Assembly: GCA_027030565.1 (NCBI GenBank)
Contig: JALVEU010000255.1
Coordinates: 1 to 25,914, forward strand
Origin: Gammaproteobacteria bacterium
Lineage (GTDB): Bacteria; Pseudomonadota; Gammaproteobacteria; JAJDOJ01
DNA: 25,914 nucleotides
Reading direction: 5' to 3'
Positions 6,585 to 13,895 of this stretch are shown piece after piece. The position numbers were made by a program, and so were the translations under genes. Each line of letters begins with the position of its first letter. Positions within the stretch are counted from its first letter, which is position 1. The notes below the pieces were generated by a model. That model saw nothing but the letters and a program-made list of their open reading frames with translations. It had not been told where the DNA came from and did not search any database.

Positions 6585-8207
6585 ATGGTCAACAGTGAGA
6601 CGCGTGGTCTGGTCCTCGCCCACTTCTGGGTGGCTTTCCTGGCTTTCGTGGCAGCAGCCCTCCTGGGGCTCTATCAAGTCGCCGAGCGCAGCGGATTGTT
6701 CCCCGCGCTCGAATCCAATGTGCTGTATTTTGGCTCTGTTTCCACGCACGGCGTTCTCATGGGCTTCGTGCTCACCACCTTCTTTGCTATGGGCTTTGGC
6801 TACTATTGCGCGTCGCAGAGCCTGGGCAGGCCCATCTGGAACCGCGGTATGGCCTGGTTCGGATTCTGGCTCTCCCTGGTCGGGACGGCGATGGCGGCGG
6901 TGGCGCTGCTGAGCGGCCAAGCATCGGTTCTGTACACCTTCTATCCTCCGTTGCAGGCCAGCCCGTTGTTTTACCTTGGGGCCACGCTCTTAGTGGTCGG
7001 GTCTTGGTTCTGGTGCCTGGAGATGGTGATGACCATGCGGGCCTGGAAACGGGATAATCCGGGTAAACCCGTGCCGCTGGCGATGTTCGGCAATGCGGTC
7101 AACGGGACCCTGTGGTTCGTCACCAGCCTCGGTGTGGCGCTCGAGGTGCTCTTTCAGTTGTTGCCGTGGTCGCTTGGCCTCAAGGAGACCGTGGACGTAG
7201 GGCTAGCCCGCACGCTGTTTTCCTGGACCCTGCACGCCATCGTCTATTTCTGGCTGCTTCCGGCCTACATCGCCCTGTACACACTGGTGCCAAAGGCGGC
7301 GGGCGGACGCCTGTTCAGCGACGAAATGGCGCGCATCGCCTTCATCATGCTCCTGGTTTTCGGAATCCCCATCGGGTTCCACCACCTCTACATGGATCCC
7401 TTCCAGGCGGCCGGGTGGAAGTTCCTGCACATGACAGGCACCTTCATGGTCGCGGTGCCCTCGTTCCTCACCGCCTTTACCGTTACCGCCTCCCTCGAGC
7501 TCGCAGGCCGGCTGCGGGGCGGCAAGGGGCTGTTCGGCTGGATCGCCGCCCTCCCGTGGACGAATCCCATCGTGCTGGCGGGCATCCTGTCGCTCCTGCT
7601 CCTCTCGGTGGGTGGTTTCGGGGGGATCATCAACGCCAGTTATTCCATGAATTCGCTGGTTCACAACACCCAGTGGGTCACGGGGCACTTCCATCTGATC
7701 TTCGCCGGCACTTCGGTGATCATGTACTTCGGGATCGCCTACTATGTCTGGCCGCGATTGACCGGAAAGCCCTTGTTCTCCGAACGACTGGCGCGCGTGC
7801 AACTTTGGAGTTGGGCGATCGGGATGGTGGTCCTGACCTTTCCCTGGCACGCGCTCGGTCTGCAGGGCCAGCCGCGCCGCATCTCGGCGACTCCCTATGA
7901 CAGTCCGCTGGTCGCCACCTGGCAGCTCAACGAGATCCTCATGATCGTGGGTGGGATCATCCTGTTCATCTCGGCCGTATTGTTGATCGTGAACTTGGCA
8001 GCGAGCCACGGGGCCCAGGGTGCAGCGGAGGTGAGCGGTTCGGAGTTCGCCGAGCCGGCGCAGCCTCTCCTCCGCCTGCCGGGGGCACTCAACGGTGTGG
8101 GCTTCTGGTTCGTCGTCGTGGCGGTCTACATGATCGTGAGCTACGGCTATCCCATCGCCCAGTTCTTCCTGATGGAAACCTACGGCGCATTCCCCTGGAG
8201 CATCTGA
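6585..8207 (+). CDS. cbaA: Cytochrome c oxidase ba3-type, subunit I (haem-copper catalytic subunit)
   Basis: The 540-residue polytopic protein reduces O2 to water and pumps protons. Metal ligands are intact: H55 (low-spin haem), H217 with Y221 (the CuB histidine and its cross-linked tyrosine), H266-H267 (CuB), H368 (active-site haem) and H370 (low-spin haem). Their spacing matches Thermus ba3 oxidase, from H217 onward with a constant offset of 16. The segments YFWLLPAY and TGHFHLIFAGTS are characteristic of B-family enzymes. These enzymes lack the usual D-channel and have high oxygen affinity. One local difference: the CuB histidine is flanked as L-H-A rather than the common G-H-P. A cytochrome c gene starts 2 bp after the stop, strongly suggesting one operon. 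Confidence 0.95.
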   Translation: MVNSETRGLVLAHFWVAFLAFVAAALLGLYQVAERSGLFPALESNVLYFGSVSTHGVLMGFVLTTFFAMGFGYYCASQSLGRPIWNRGMAWFGFWLSLVGTAMAAVALLSGQASVLYTFYPPLQASPLFYLGATLLVVGSWFWCLEMVMTMRAWKRDNPGKPVPLAMFGNAVNGTLWFVTSLGVALEVLFQLLPWSLGLKETVDVGLARTLFSWTLHAIVYFWLLPAYIALYTLVPKAAGGRLFSDEMARIAFIMLLVFGIPIGFHHLYMDPFQAAGWKFLHMTGTFMVAVPSFLTAFTVTASLELAGRLRGGKGLFGWIAALPWTNPIVLAGILSLLLLSVGGFGGIINASYSMNSLVHNTQWVTGHFHLIFAGTSVIMYFGIAYYVWPRLTGKPLFSERLARVQLWSWAIGMVVLTFPWHALGLQGQPRRISATPYDSPLVATWQLNEILMIVGGIILFISAVLLIVNLAASHGAQGAAEVSGSEFAEPAQPLLRLPGALNGVGFWFVVVAVYMIVSYGYPIAQFFLMETYGAFPWSI

Positions 8208-8209
8208 CC

Positions 8210-8866
8210 ATGAAGACGGCACTGTGCATGATCGCAATGGTGGGCATCTCGGGTTGGGCCACGATGGGGGTGGCGGGTCCCTCCTCCAACGTGGCCTGGG
8301 ACAGCGCCACCCGCCAGCTCGTAGCAAATGGGGACCCGGAGGCAGGCAAGGCCAAGGCGGGTGCCTGCGCCGGCTGTCACGGGGCAGACGGCATCGGCAC
8401 CAGTCCTCAGTTCCCCAATCTCGCCGGCCAGCTCGCCGCCTATCTCTACAAACAGCTTCGCGACTACAAGGACGGTACGCGCGCAGACGATGCGGTAATG
8501 CCGGGCATGGTGGCTTCCCTCTCGGACCAGGACATGGCCGACCTGGCAGCCTATTATGCCGGTCTGCCTCCGGCGCCAGCCCAGGGGCCCGGCGACGATA
8601 GTGTGGCGGAGCTTGCCGACGGAGTCGGCGGGACGCGCGATTTCGCACCCTGCGGGGCCTGCCACGGTAGCAAGGGCGAGGGCAAGATCGTCCATGTGCC
8701 CGCCTTGGCGGGGCAAAAGCCAACCTACCTTGAGGCGACGTTGCAGAACTATAAGTCGGGCAAGCGGGCCAACGACGTGTATGCGAGGATGCGCAGCATC
8801 GCCCAGTCGCTCACCGATGCCCAGATCAAGGCCTTGGCGGCCTACTACGCTGCCAAGCAGCGCTAG
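8210..8866 (+). CDS. Di-haem c4-type cytochrome c, likely electron donor to the ba3 oxidase
   Basis: The 218-residue exported protein has a signal peptide (about residues 1-23, ending near MGVAG) and two class I cytochrome c domains. Haem motifs are C53-A-G-C56-H57 and C148-G-A-C151-H152. Candidate distal methionines lie in DDAVMPGMVASLSDQDM, and in YARMRSIAQSLTDAQI of the second half. The duplicated domain layout and length fit the cytochrome c4 family, which delivers electrons to terminal oxidases at the periplasmic face. The start codon is 2 bp after subunit I. In some bacteria c4 also feeds cbb3 or nitrogen-oxide reductases, so the partner is inferred from linkage. Confidence 0.93.
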   Translation: MKTALCMIAMVGISGWATMGVAGPSSNVAWDSATRQLVANGDPEAGKAKAGACAGCHGADGIGTSPQFPNLAGQLAAYLYKQLRDYKDGTRADDAVMPGMVASLSDQDMADLAAYYAGLPPAPAQGPGDDSVAELADGVGGTRDFAPCGACHGSKGEGKIVHVPALAGQKPTYLEATLQNYKSGKRANDVYARMRSIAQSLTDAQIKALAAYYAAKQR

Positions 8867-8891
8867 CACGATCTTCCGCGTTCGCCCCGGT

Positions 8892-8910
8892 GCGGCCCGT
8901 TTTGGGCCGC
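8892..8910. repeat. Perfect 7-bp hairpin between the cytochrome and P-type ATPase genes
   Basis: GCGGCCC, loop GTTTT, GGGCCGC. It lies 25 bp after the cytochrome stop and 25 bp before the ATPase start. No T-run follows, so full termination is not predicted. It could protect the 3' end of the oxidase message or reduce expression of the ATPase relative to the oxidase. Confidence 0.45.
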
Positions 8911-8935
8911 CGCCCTGGGGGTGGGCGCGATCATA

Positions 8936-11482
8936 ATGGCGTCAGAGACACGCCGCTGCTACCACTGCGGCAACCCGGTGCCCCGGAGTGGCGCACCTGT
9001 GCTGCAGATCCAGGGACGGGAGGAGGCCTTTTGTTGTGAGGGGTGTCGGGCGGTGTGCGCGGCAATCCTGGAGGCCGGGCAAGGCGACTACTATCGCTTC
9101 AGAGAGCAGCCCGGCGGCTCGCCGGGTGGCGCAACGGATCCGGACCTGCTGAAAAGCCTCTCTCTGTACGACCGTCCCGAACTGCAAAGCAGCTTCGTGC
9201 GTCGCGGATCGGGTTGGCTGGAGGCCACGCTGGCCCTGGAGGAGGTCCGCTGCGCGGCCTGCCTGTGGCTCAATGAACAGCATCTGCGCGGGCTGGACGG
9301 TGTGCTCGATGCGACGGTGGACTTCACTACGCACCGGGCTCGCGTGCGTTGGGATCCCGAGCGCATCGCGCTGAGCGAGATCCTGCGCGCCATCGCGGCC
9401 ATCGGCTACGTGGCCCGACCTCTGGATCCCCGCCGGATGCAGGAGCTGGCGCCCGTCCGCAAGCGCCGCAACGTGGAGCGGATCCTGTTCGCCGGTATCG
9501 TGGGCATGCCGGTGATGCAGGTGGCGTTTGCCACCTACTTGATGGGCGAGCCGGGGCCTTCTGGGGCGCTGCCCATGTGGGTGACCATCGGACGCTGGAG
9601 CAGTCTGGTCGCTACCGCGGCGATCCTGGTCTATTCGGCCCAGGACTTTTTCATCGGTGCGTGGCGCGATCTGAGGCACCGTCGGCTGGGTATGGACGTA
9701 CCCATCGTCATCGGCCTCGCTGTGGCTTGGTGGGGCAGCGCCTATGCCACCTGGACGGCCCGGGGCGAGGTTTATTACGACTCCATCGTGATGTTCGTCG
9801 TGCTGGTGCTGCTGGCCCGCCACCTGGAGCTTCGTTCGCGGTTGGATGCGGTGCGCGCACTGGACCGGCTCGCACGAGTCGTCCCCAGGACGGCCCGGTT
9901 CCTCGATGAACGTGGCACGGAGCGCTGGGTGCCCGTGACCGATCTGGCGCCGGGTGACCGGATCCGCGTGCGGCCCGGGGAGACCGTGCCCGTGGACACC
10001 CAGGTCGTCGAAGGGCAGGGCGATGTGGACGAGTCCCTGCTTACCGGCGAGGCGCGACCGCTGCACAAAACCCTCGGGGACGGCGTTCCAGGAGGCGCGC
10101 TGAATCTGGATCAGCCGCTGACTTTACGGGTGGTCCGATCCTGGGAGGCCTCGGCCCCGGCGCAGATCCAGCGACTGGTGGAGGAGGGCGCGCGACTGCG
10201 TCCGCGGTATGCGCTCCTGGCCGAACGGGCCGCCACGGCGTTCGTCGCGGTGGTGTTGGGAATCGCTGTGCTCGCGGCCGCGTTCTGGTGGTGGTATGAG
10301 CCCGAGCGGCTGATCCCCAACCTGGTGGCGGTGCTCATCGTCACTTGCCCTTGTGCGCTGGCCTTGGCGACTCCTGTGGCGGCGACGCTGGCCGCCGCCC
10401 GCCTGATCCAGGCCGGGGTGCTGGGCCTGCGGATGGACAAGCTGGAGACCCTGGCGACCGCCGAGGTGCTGGCGTGTGACAAGACCGGCACGTTGACGGA
10501 AGGGCGGCCGCGTGTCGTAGAGGTGGCGACACTGCACCCCATGCCGGCAGGTCTGGATCCCATGGACTTGGCGGCTGCCCTGGAGTCCGCCTCGGAGCAT
10601 CCATTGGCTCGCGCGTTTCGAAGTGCACGTCCCGAAGCGCCGCTTCCGGCCGAGGCCTTGCGTAACCATCCTGGACAGGGGGTTTCGGGGGAGGTGCTGG
10701 GTCGCCGCTGGCGTCTTGGGCAGCCGCGGTTTGTGCTGGGCGGGCGGGCACCCGGGCCGCTGCTGACCGAACGCATCCGCGCGCTTCGGCAGGCGGGACA
10801 CACGGTGCTCCTCCTGGCCCCGGTAGGCGGTGATCCGGTGGCCCTGTTCGGGGTGACCGATCCACCCCGCGAAGGCCTGCCGGCATTCCTGTCGGCGATG
10901 CGCCGATCCGGGATCCGGCGCATCGCGGTGCTCAGTGGCGATCACGCGCAGGGCGTGGCTCGTTTTGCGGCCCGTCTCGGCATCGGGGAGGCCCATGGGG
11001 AGCTGCGGCCGGTGGACAAGCTGCGATGGATCCGGCAGGTGCAGGGCCGTGGGCAACGGGTGCTCATGGTGGGGGACGGTATCAACGATGCCCCGGTGCT
11101 GGCGGCCGCCGATGTGTCGGTCTCCTTTGGCTCGGCGACCGAAGCGGCGCAGGCCAGCAGCGATTTCCTGATCCTGGGCCGCAGTCTGTCCGTGCTCGGG
11201 CAGGCCCGGGATCTTGCTCGGCGCACGCGTCGTATCGTGCTTCAGAACCTGCTCTGGGCCGCCGGGTACAATCTCGCCGCGGTACCCTTGGCGGCCGCCG
11301 GGTTCGTCCCTCCGTGGGCCGCTGCCGTCGGCATGTCCCTGAGCTCCCTGCTGGTGGTGGGCAACGCGCTGCGCCTCCGGGCCCCGAAGACCGCCGGAGG
11401 AGGCGTTTCTCGCAGCACTGGGTTTGAGCTCACCCCTTCCGAGTCTGCACGTAACAGTAGCCCCAGGGTCGCCCTGCACTGA
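8936..11482 (+). CDS. Copper-transporting P1B-type ATPase, CcoI/FixI-like
   Basis: The 848-residue integral membrane pump moves Cu(I) out of the cytoplasm, probably for oxidase assembly. The N-terminus has a cysteine-rich metal-binding segment (C8, C11, C33, C34, C37: CYHCG, then CCEGC), typical of CcoI/FixI proteins. An HMA domain follows with C106-A-A-C109. The transport motif is C471-P-C473, the phosphorylation site is D515 in DKTGTLTEG, HPLARA marks the nucleotide domain, and the hinge is GDGINDAP (D714). The last roughly 35 residues are a polar tail of no known function. ATG at 8936 is preferred; a GTG five codons upstream (8921) is possible. It lies 69 bp after the cytochrome and is probably in the same operon, with a hairpin between them. 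The 3' end overlaps the convergent gene by 53 bp. Confidence 0.93.
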   Translation: MASETRRCYHCGNPVPRSGAPVLQIQGREEAFCCEGCRAVCAAILEAGQGDYYRFREQPGGSPGGATDPDLLKSLSLYDRPELQSSFVRRGSGWLEATLALEEVRCAACLWLNEQHLRGLDGVLDATVDFTTHRARVRWDPERIALSEILRAIAAIGYVARPLDPRRMQELAPVRKRRNVERILFAGIVGMPVMQVAFATYLMGEPGPSGALPMWVTIGRWSSLVATAAILVYSAQDFFIGAWRDLRHRRLGMDVPIVIGLAVAWWGSAYATWTARGEVYYDSIVMFVVLVLLARHLELRSRLDAVRALDRLARVVPRTARFLDERGTERWVPVTDLAPGDRIRVRPGETVPVDTQVVEGQGDVDESLLTGEARPLHKTLGDGVPGGALNLDQPLTLRVVRSWEASAPAQIQRLVEEGARLRPRYALLAERAATAFVAVVLGIAVLAAAFWWWYEPERLIPNLVAVLIVTCPCALALATPVAATLAAARLIQAGVLGLRMDKLETLATAEVLACDKTGTLTEGRPRVVEVATLHPMPAGLDPMDLAAALESASEHPLARAFRSARPEAPLPAEALRNHPGQGVSGEVLGRRWRLGQPRFVLGGRAPGPLLTERIRALRQAGHTVLLLAPVGGDPVALFGVTDPPREGLPAFLSAMRRSGIRRIAVLSGDHAQGVARFAARLGIGEAHGELRPVDKLRWIRQVQGRGQRVLMVGDGINDAPVLAAADVSVSFGSATEAAQASSDFLILGRSLSVLGQARDLARRTRRIVLQNLLWAAGYNLAAVPLAAAGFVPPWAAAVGMSLSSLLVVGNALRLRAPKTAGGGVSRSTGFELTPSESARNSSPRVALH

Positions 11483-11996
11483 GCGCTGCCAGGCGGTCCA
11501 GGAGACCAGGGGTAGGGACCGCCTCGGCCTCGTGGATCTCCGTGACCTCCAGTCTCCAGCGGGCCACACAGGCCGATCGCCGCCAGTCCAATGCGGACCA
11601 GGGTGCGGGTGTCCCGCAACTCGCGCAACGGGACACCGCGGTGGGATCCGGGGGCGGTCTGGGGGGGCGACCGGGTGCCATGAATCCCTTGCGGCAGTGC
11701 GGGCAACGGGGTGGTTTGACGTTGTCTCCGGCGATCAGGATCGGGACTGGCGTCTGGTGTGGCACGTGGATGTGGGTGAAGGGCGTCTGCTGCGCGTCGG
11801 GCTCGAGGCGAAGCCACGGTGAGCAGCCCAGGAAGCTCACCCATTCCATGAACCGGGAACCCACGCGATATCGGCAGGCATCCAGGGCCGGCCCGACGAA
11901 GCCGATCTCACGCAGCCCTTCCAGCACCGCTGTGGTCTCGGGGACGAAGAAGGGATCGCGCGGATGAAGAATGAGCCGGTGATGCGAAACCGCCAC
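11430..11996 (-). CDS. Hypothetical protein with two CxxC pairs (putative zinc ribbon)
   Basis: I do not recognise this 188-residue protein. It has no signal peptide or membrane helix. The N-terminal part (about 1-90) is rich in aromatic residues and His (RDPFFVPE, SRFMEWVSFLGCSPWLRL). A central Pro-rich stretch sits between C98-P-H-C101 and C124-A-S-C127, together a plausible four-cysteine zinc site. The C-terminus is compact (PWGYCYVQ). The start chosen is GTG at 11996 because GGAGG lies nine bases before it; the frame is open further upstream, but that part has Arg-rich shadow composition. The gene is antisense-overlapped by 53 bp with the ATPase tail. Codon pattern and the clean CxxC pairs favour a real gene; function is unknown. 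Confidence 0.65.
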   Translation of the reverse strand: MAVSHHRLILHPRDPFFVPETTAVLEGLREIGFVGPALDACRYRVGSRFMEWVSFLGCSPWLRLEPDAQQTPFTHIHVPHQTPVPILIAGDNVKPPRCPHCRKGFMAPGRPPRPPPDPTAVSRCASCGTPAPWSALDWRRSACVARWRLEVTEIHEAEAVPTPGLLDRLAALSAGRPWGYCYVQTRKG

Positions 11997-12082
11997 GCTC
12001 TGCCGCCTCCGGTCGGATTGACGGGCCCCCTGGATCGGGCCAGACTGGTGCCGTGGCACATTTTGCCGCCTGGAAGGCCGCC

Positions 12083-12709
12083 ATGATAGCCCGTGGTCGC
12101 TGTGCCGGGGCCAGACCGCTACCGTCCTTGCGGATTCTGGGGGTGGGGCTCGTTCTGCTTCAGCAGGTCGGCTGCGGGTTGCACGTCTCGGTCTCCTCGG
12201 CACCCACGGTGGTGCCCGTGGGCAGTACCGTGATCCTCCACCGGCCTCTCGAGATCCCGCCCGGGACCGCACGGGTGACGCTGCAGCACGGGCGGGTCTC
12301 CCACGGCGCTTCGGAGTGGGATCCGGCCTGTCAGTTCACGGTGGATGCGGTGAGCGACGGGCGGCAGCGCATCGAGCCCGATCGTTTTCGGGTGATCGCC
12401 TTCATACAGCGCAGGCTTCCCTACGGACTCGGCGCGCGGGGGCTGCGGTTCGCAGCGCTCGGCGGTGGGGGCTTCTTCGGCGGGGGGTTGTTCGACGCCT
12501 CGCGGCGAGTGGTCTATCTGAGCTTCATGCGGCTGCGGTCGGCGGCGCAGCCGCAGGTGCGCGCTCTGGAATGCAGGATCACCAGCGACTCCCTAGGTGG
12601 TTTCCTGACCCTGGAGCAGATTCGGGAGGCCTTGGGCGAGACGGCCTCGCTCCAGTTTCCGTCTCAGCCTTCGGGCAGGGGTACGCCCGTACCGCCCAGT
12701 CCACAATAG
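12083..12709 (+). CDS. Hypothetical exported protein, possible lipoprotein
   Basis: This 208-residue protein starts with a basic region and a hydrophobic core (LRILGVGLVLLQQVGCGL). C31 could be a lipobox cysteine, although Q at -3 and V at -2 make the lipobox poor. The mature part looks beta-rich: GSTVILHRPLEIPPGTARVTLQHG, then CQFTVDAVSDGRQRIEPDRFRVIAFI. It ends in a Gly/Phe-rich segment and a Pro/Ser tail. Similar small secreted proteins of unknown function occur in gammaproteobacteria; I recall the pattern, not a name. ATG at 12083 is preferred over GTG at 12053 because GGAAGG lies five bases upstream and it places the signal peptide well. The 3' end overlaps msrA by 46 bp, tail to tail. 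Confidence 0.7.
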   Translation: MIARGRCAGARPLPSLRILGVGLVLLQQVGCGLHVSVSSAPTVVPVGSTVILHRPLEIPPGTARVTLQHGRVSHGASEWDPACQFTVDAVSDGRQRIEPDRFRVIAFIQRRLPYGLGARGLRFAALGGGGFFGGGLFDASRRVVYLSFMRLRSAAQPQVRALECRITSDSLGGFLTLEQIREALGETASLQFPSQPSGRGTPVPPSPQ

Positions 12710-13299
12710 CCCCGGGGGTTGCGCGCCAGATACTGCTGATGGTACGGCTCGGCGAAGTAAAATTCCGGCGCATCGAAGATCTCGGTGGTAATGTCCCCCC
12801 GGCCCGAGGCCCAAAGCGCCTCCTGGTAACGCTGCTTGGTGGTCCGTGCGGCCTCCATCTGCCGTGGGGTGTAGGTGTAGATTCCGGAACGGTACTGGGT
12901 GCCGATGTCATTGCCCTGGCGCATGCCCTGGGTGGGGTCATGGGACTCCCAGAACACCCTGAGCAGCTCTTCATACGCGATAATCCGCGGATCGTAGACT
13001 ACACGGACCACTTCGTTGTGGCCGGTGAGACCCGTACAGACCTCTTCGTAAGTCGGATTCGGGGTGAACCCTCCGGCATAGCCCACCGCCGTGGTGTACA
13101 CGCCCGGCAGCGACCAGAAGCGTTTCTCTGCACCCCAGAAGCACCCCATGCCGAACAGGGCGAGCTGTTGCCCCTCGGGGTAGGGCGGCGCCAAGGGCGT
13201 GCCCAGCACCAGGTGCCGATCGGGCACCGGCATGGGCTCGGCGCGGCCGGGAAGGGCCTCCTCCGGAGTGGGAAGGGTCACTTTGCGGCGGTAGTCCAT
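12664..13299 (-). CDS. msrA: Peptide methionine sulfoxide reductase MsrA
   Basis: The 211-residue enzyme reduces methionine-S-sulfoxide in proteins, repairing oxidative damage. The catalytic C53 lies in GMGCFWGAEKRFW. The Glu and Tyr residues that shape the sulfoxide pocket belong to the conserved blocks VGYAGG and GNDIGTQYRSGIY. A resolving cysteine, C199 (GYCGLGGTG), is near the C-terminus. The N-terminal extension of about 45 residues before the core is usual for proteobacterial MsrA of this length. No signal peptide is seen, so it is cytoplasmic. It is transcribed away from the VanZ-like gene and converges on the exported hypothetical protein. Confidence 0.97.
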   Translation of the reverse strand: MDYRRKVTLPTPEEALPGRAEPMPVPDRHLVLGTPLAPPYPEGQQLALFGMGCFWGAEKRFWSLPGVYTTAVGYAGGFTPNPTYEEVCTGLTGHNEVVRVVYDPRIIAYEELLRVFWESHDPTQGMRQGNDIGTQYRSGIYTYTPRQMEAARTTKQRYQEALWASGRGDITTEIFDAPEFYFAEPYHQQYLARNPRGYCGLGGTGVPLPEG

Positions 13300-13363
13300 G
13301 GCGGGTTTCTCGCACGTGGGTCCTCTTTGAGCTTACGGGATCGGGGCCTGTGAATCACCCCGC

Positions 13364-13380
13364 AGACCATGTGGTGGTCT
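13364..13380. repeat. 17-bp palindrome between divergent msrA and vanZ-like genes
   Basis: AGACCA (13364-13369), centre TGTGG, TGGTCT (13375-13380). This perfect 6-5-6 dyad sits in the 122-bp divergent intergenic region, a normal place for an operator. No T-run follows, so it is not a terminator. The regulator is unknown. Confidence 0.35.
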
Positions 13381-13421
13381 CGTTCAGGATTACCCTATCC
13401 GCAGACCGGCGGGTCCGGCGC

Positions 13422-13856
13422 ATGATGCCGCGTGCCGCGATCGGTCACCGGCGGCGGGTGCAGTGGGCTTGGCCGGCACTGGGGGTGGTGCTTCTCCTGC
13501 TCGTGGTGGGCCTGAGCCTGACGCCCCGCCCGCCGCACGTGCCCTTGGGGCCGCACGGCGACAAGCTTGCCCATTGGGTCGCCTACGCGGTGCTCATGGG
13601 GTATCACGCCTGGCTGTACCCGGGGCGGTGGATGCGGATGGCCTGGGCGTTGTTTCTGGTGGCGCTGGGGATTGCACTGGAGGGACTCCAAGGCTGGGGC
13701 GGTGTGCGCCGGTTCGAATACGCAGACATGGTGGCCGATGCTGCAGGGGTGGCCACTGGACTGGGGCTCGTACTGCTTGCGGTGGCCGTGGGATGTCTTC
13801 CTCCATCTCCGTTCCGAACGCCCGCCCTGCGGCCGAGGCGCGGGCGGCGGGTATAA
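13422..13856 (+). CDS. VanZ-like family membrane protein
   Basis: This protein of about 144 residues has four hydrophobic segments: WPALGVVLLLLVVGLSL, AHWVAYAVLMGYHAWLY, MAWALFLVALGIALEGLQ, and the last near VATGLGLVLLAVAVG. The family signature is visible: GDKLAHWVAYAVL in the second helix, and EGLQGWGGVRRFEYADMVADAAG with the acidic residues typical of VanZ domains. VanZ proteins are linked to glycopeptide tolerance in Gram-positive bacteria, but most proteobacterial members have no assigned role. The start is uncertain: ATG at 13422 or 13425, or GTG at 13350, all with weak ribosome-binding sites. An Arg-rich tail follows the last helix. DUF1015 begins 39 bp downstream. Confidence 0.82.
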   Translation: MMPRAAIGHRRRVQWAWPALGVVLLLLVVGLSLTPRPPHVPLGPHGDKLAHWVAYAVLMGYHAWLYPGRWMRMAWALFLVALGIALEGLQGWGGVRRFEYADMVADAAGVATGLGLVLLAVAVGCLPPSPFRTPALRPRRGRRV

Positions 13857-13857
13857 T
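13852..13857 (+). promoter_or_regulatory. Consensus -10 box ahead of the DUF1015 gene
   Basis: TATAAT is an exact -10 hexamer overlapping the VanZ stop codon, 38 bp before the GTG start. No -35 box is recognisable at 16-18 bp spacing (the region is GCGGCC-like), so this promoter is tentative. A start near 13864 would give a leader of about 32 bases. Confidence 0.4.
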
Positions 13858-13895
13858 GCGCGGGCCGCTTTCAGCCGCATGAGGAGAAGCCCGGA

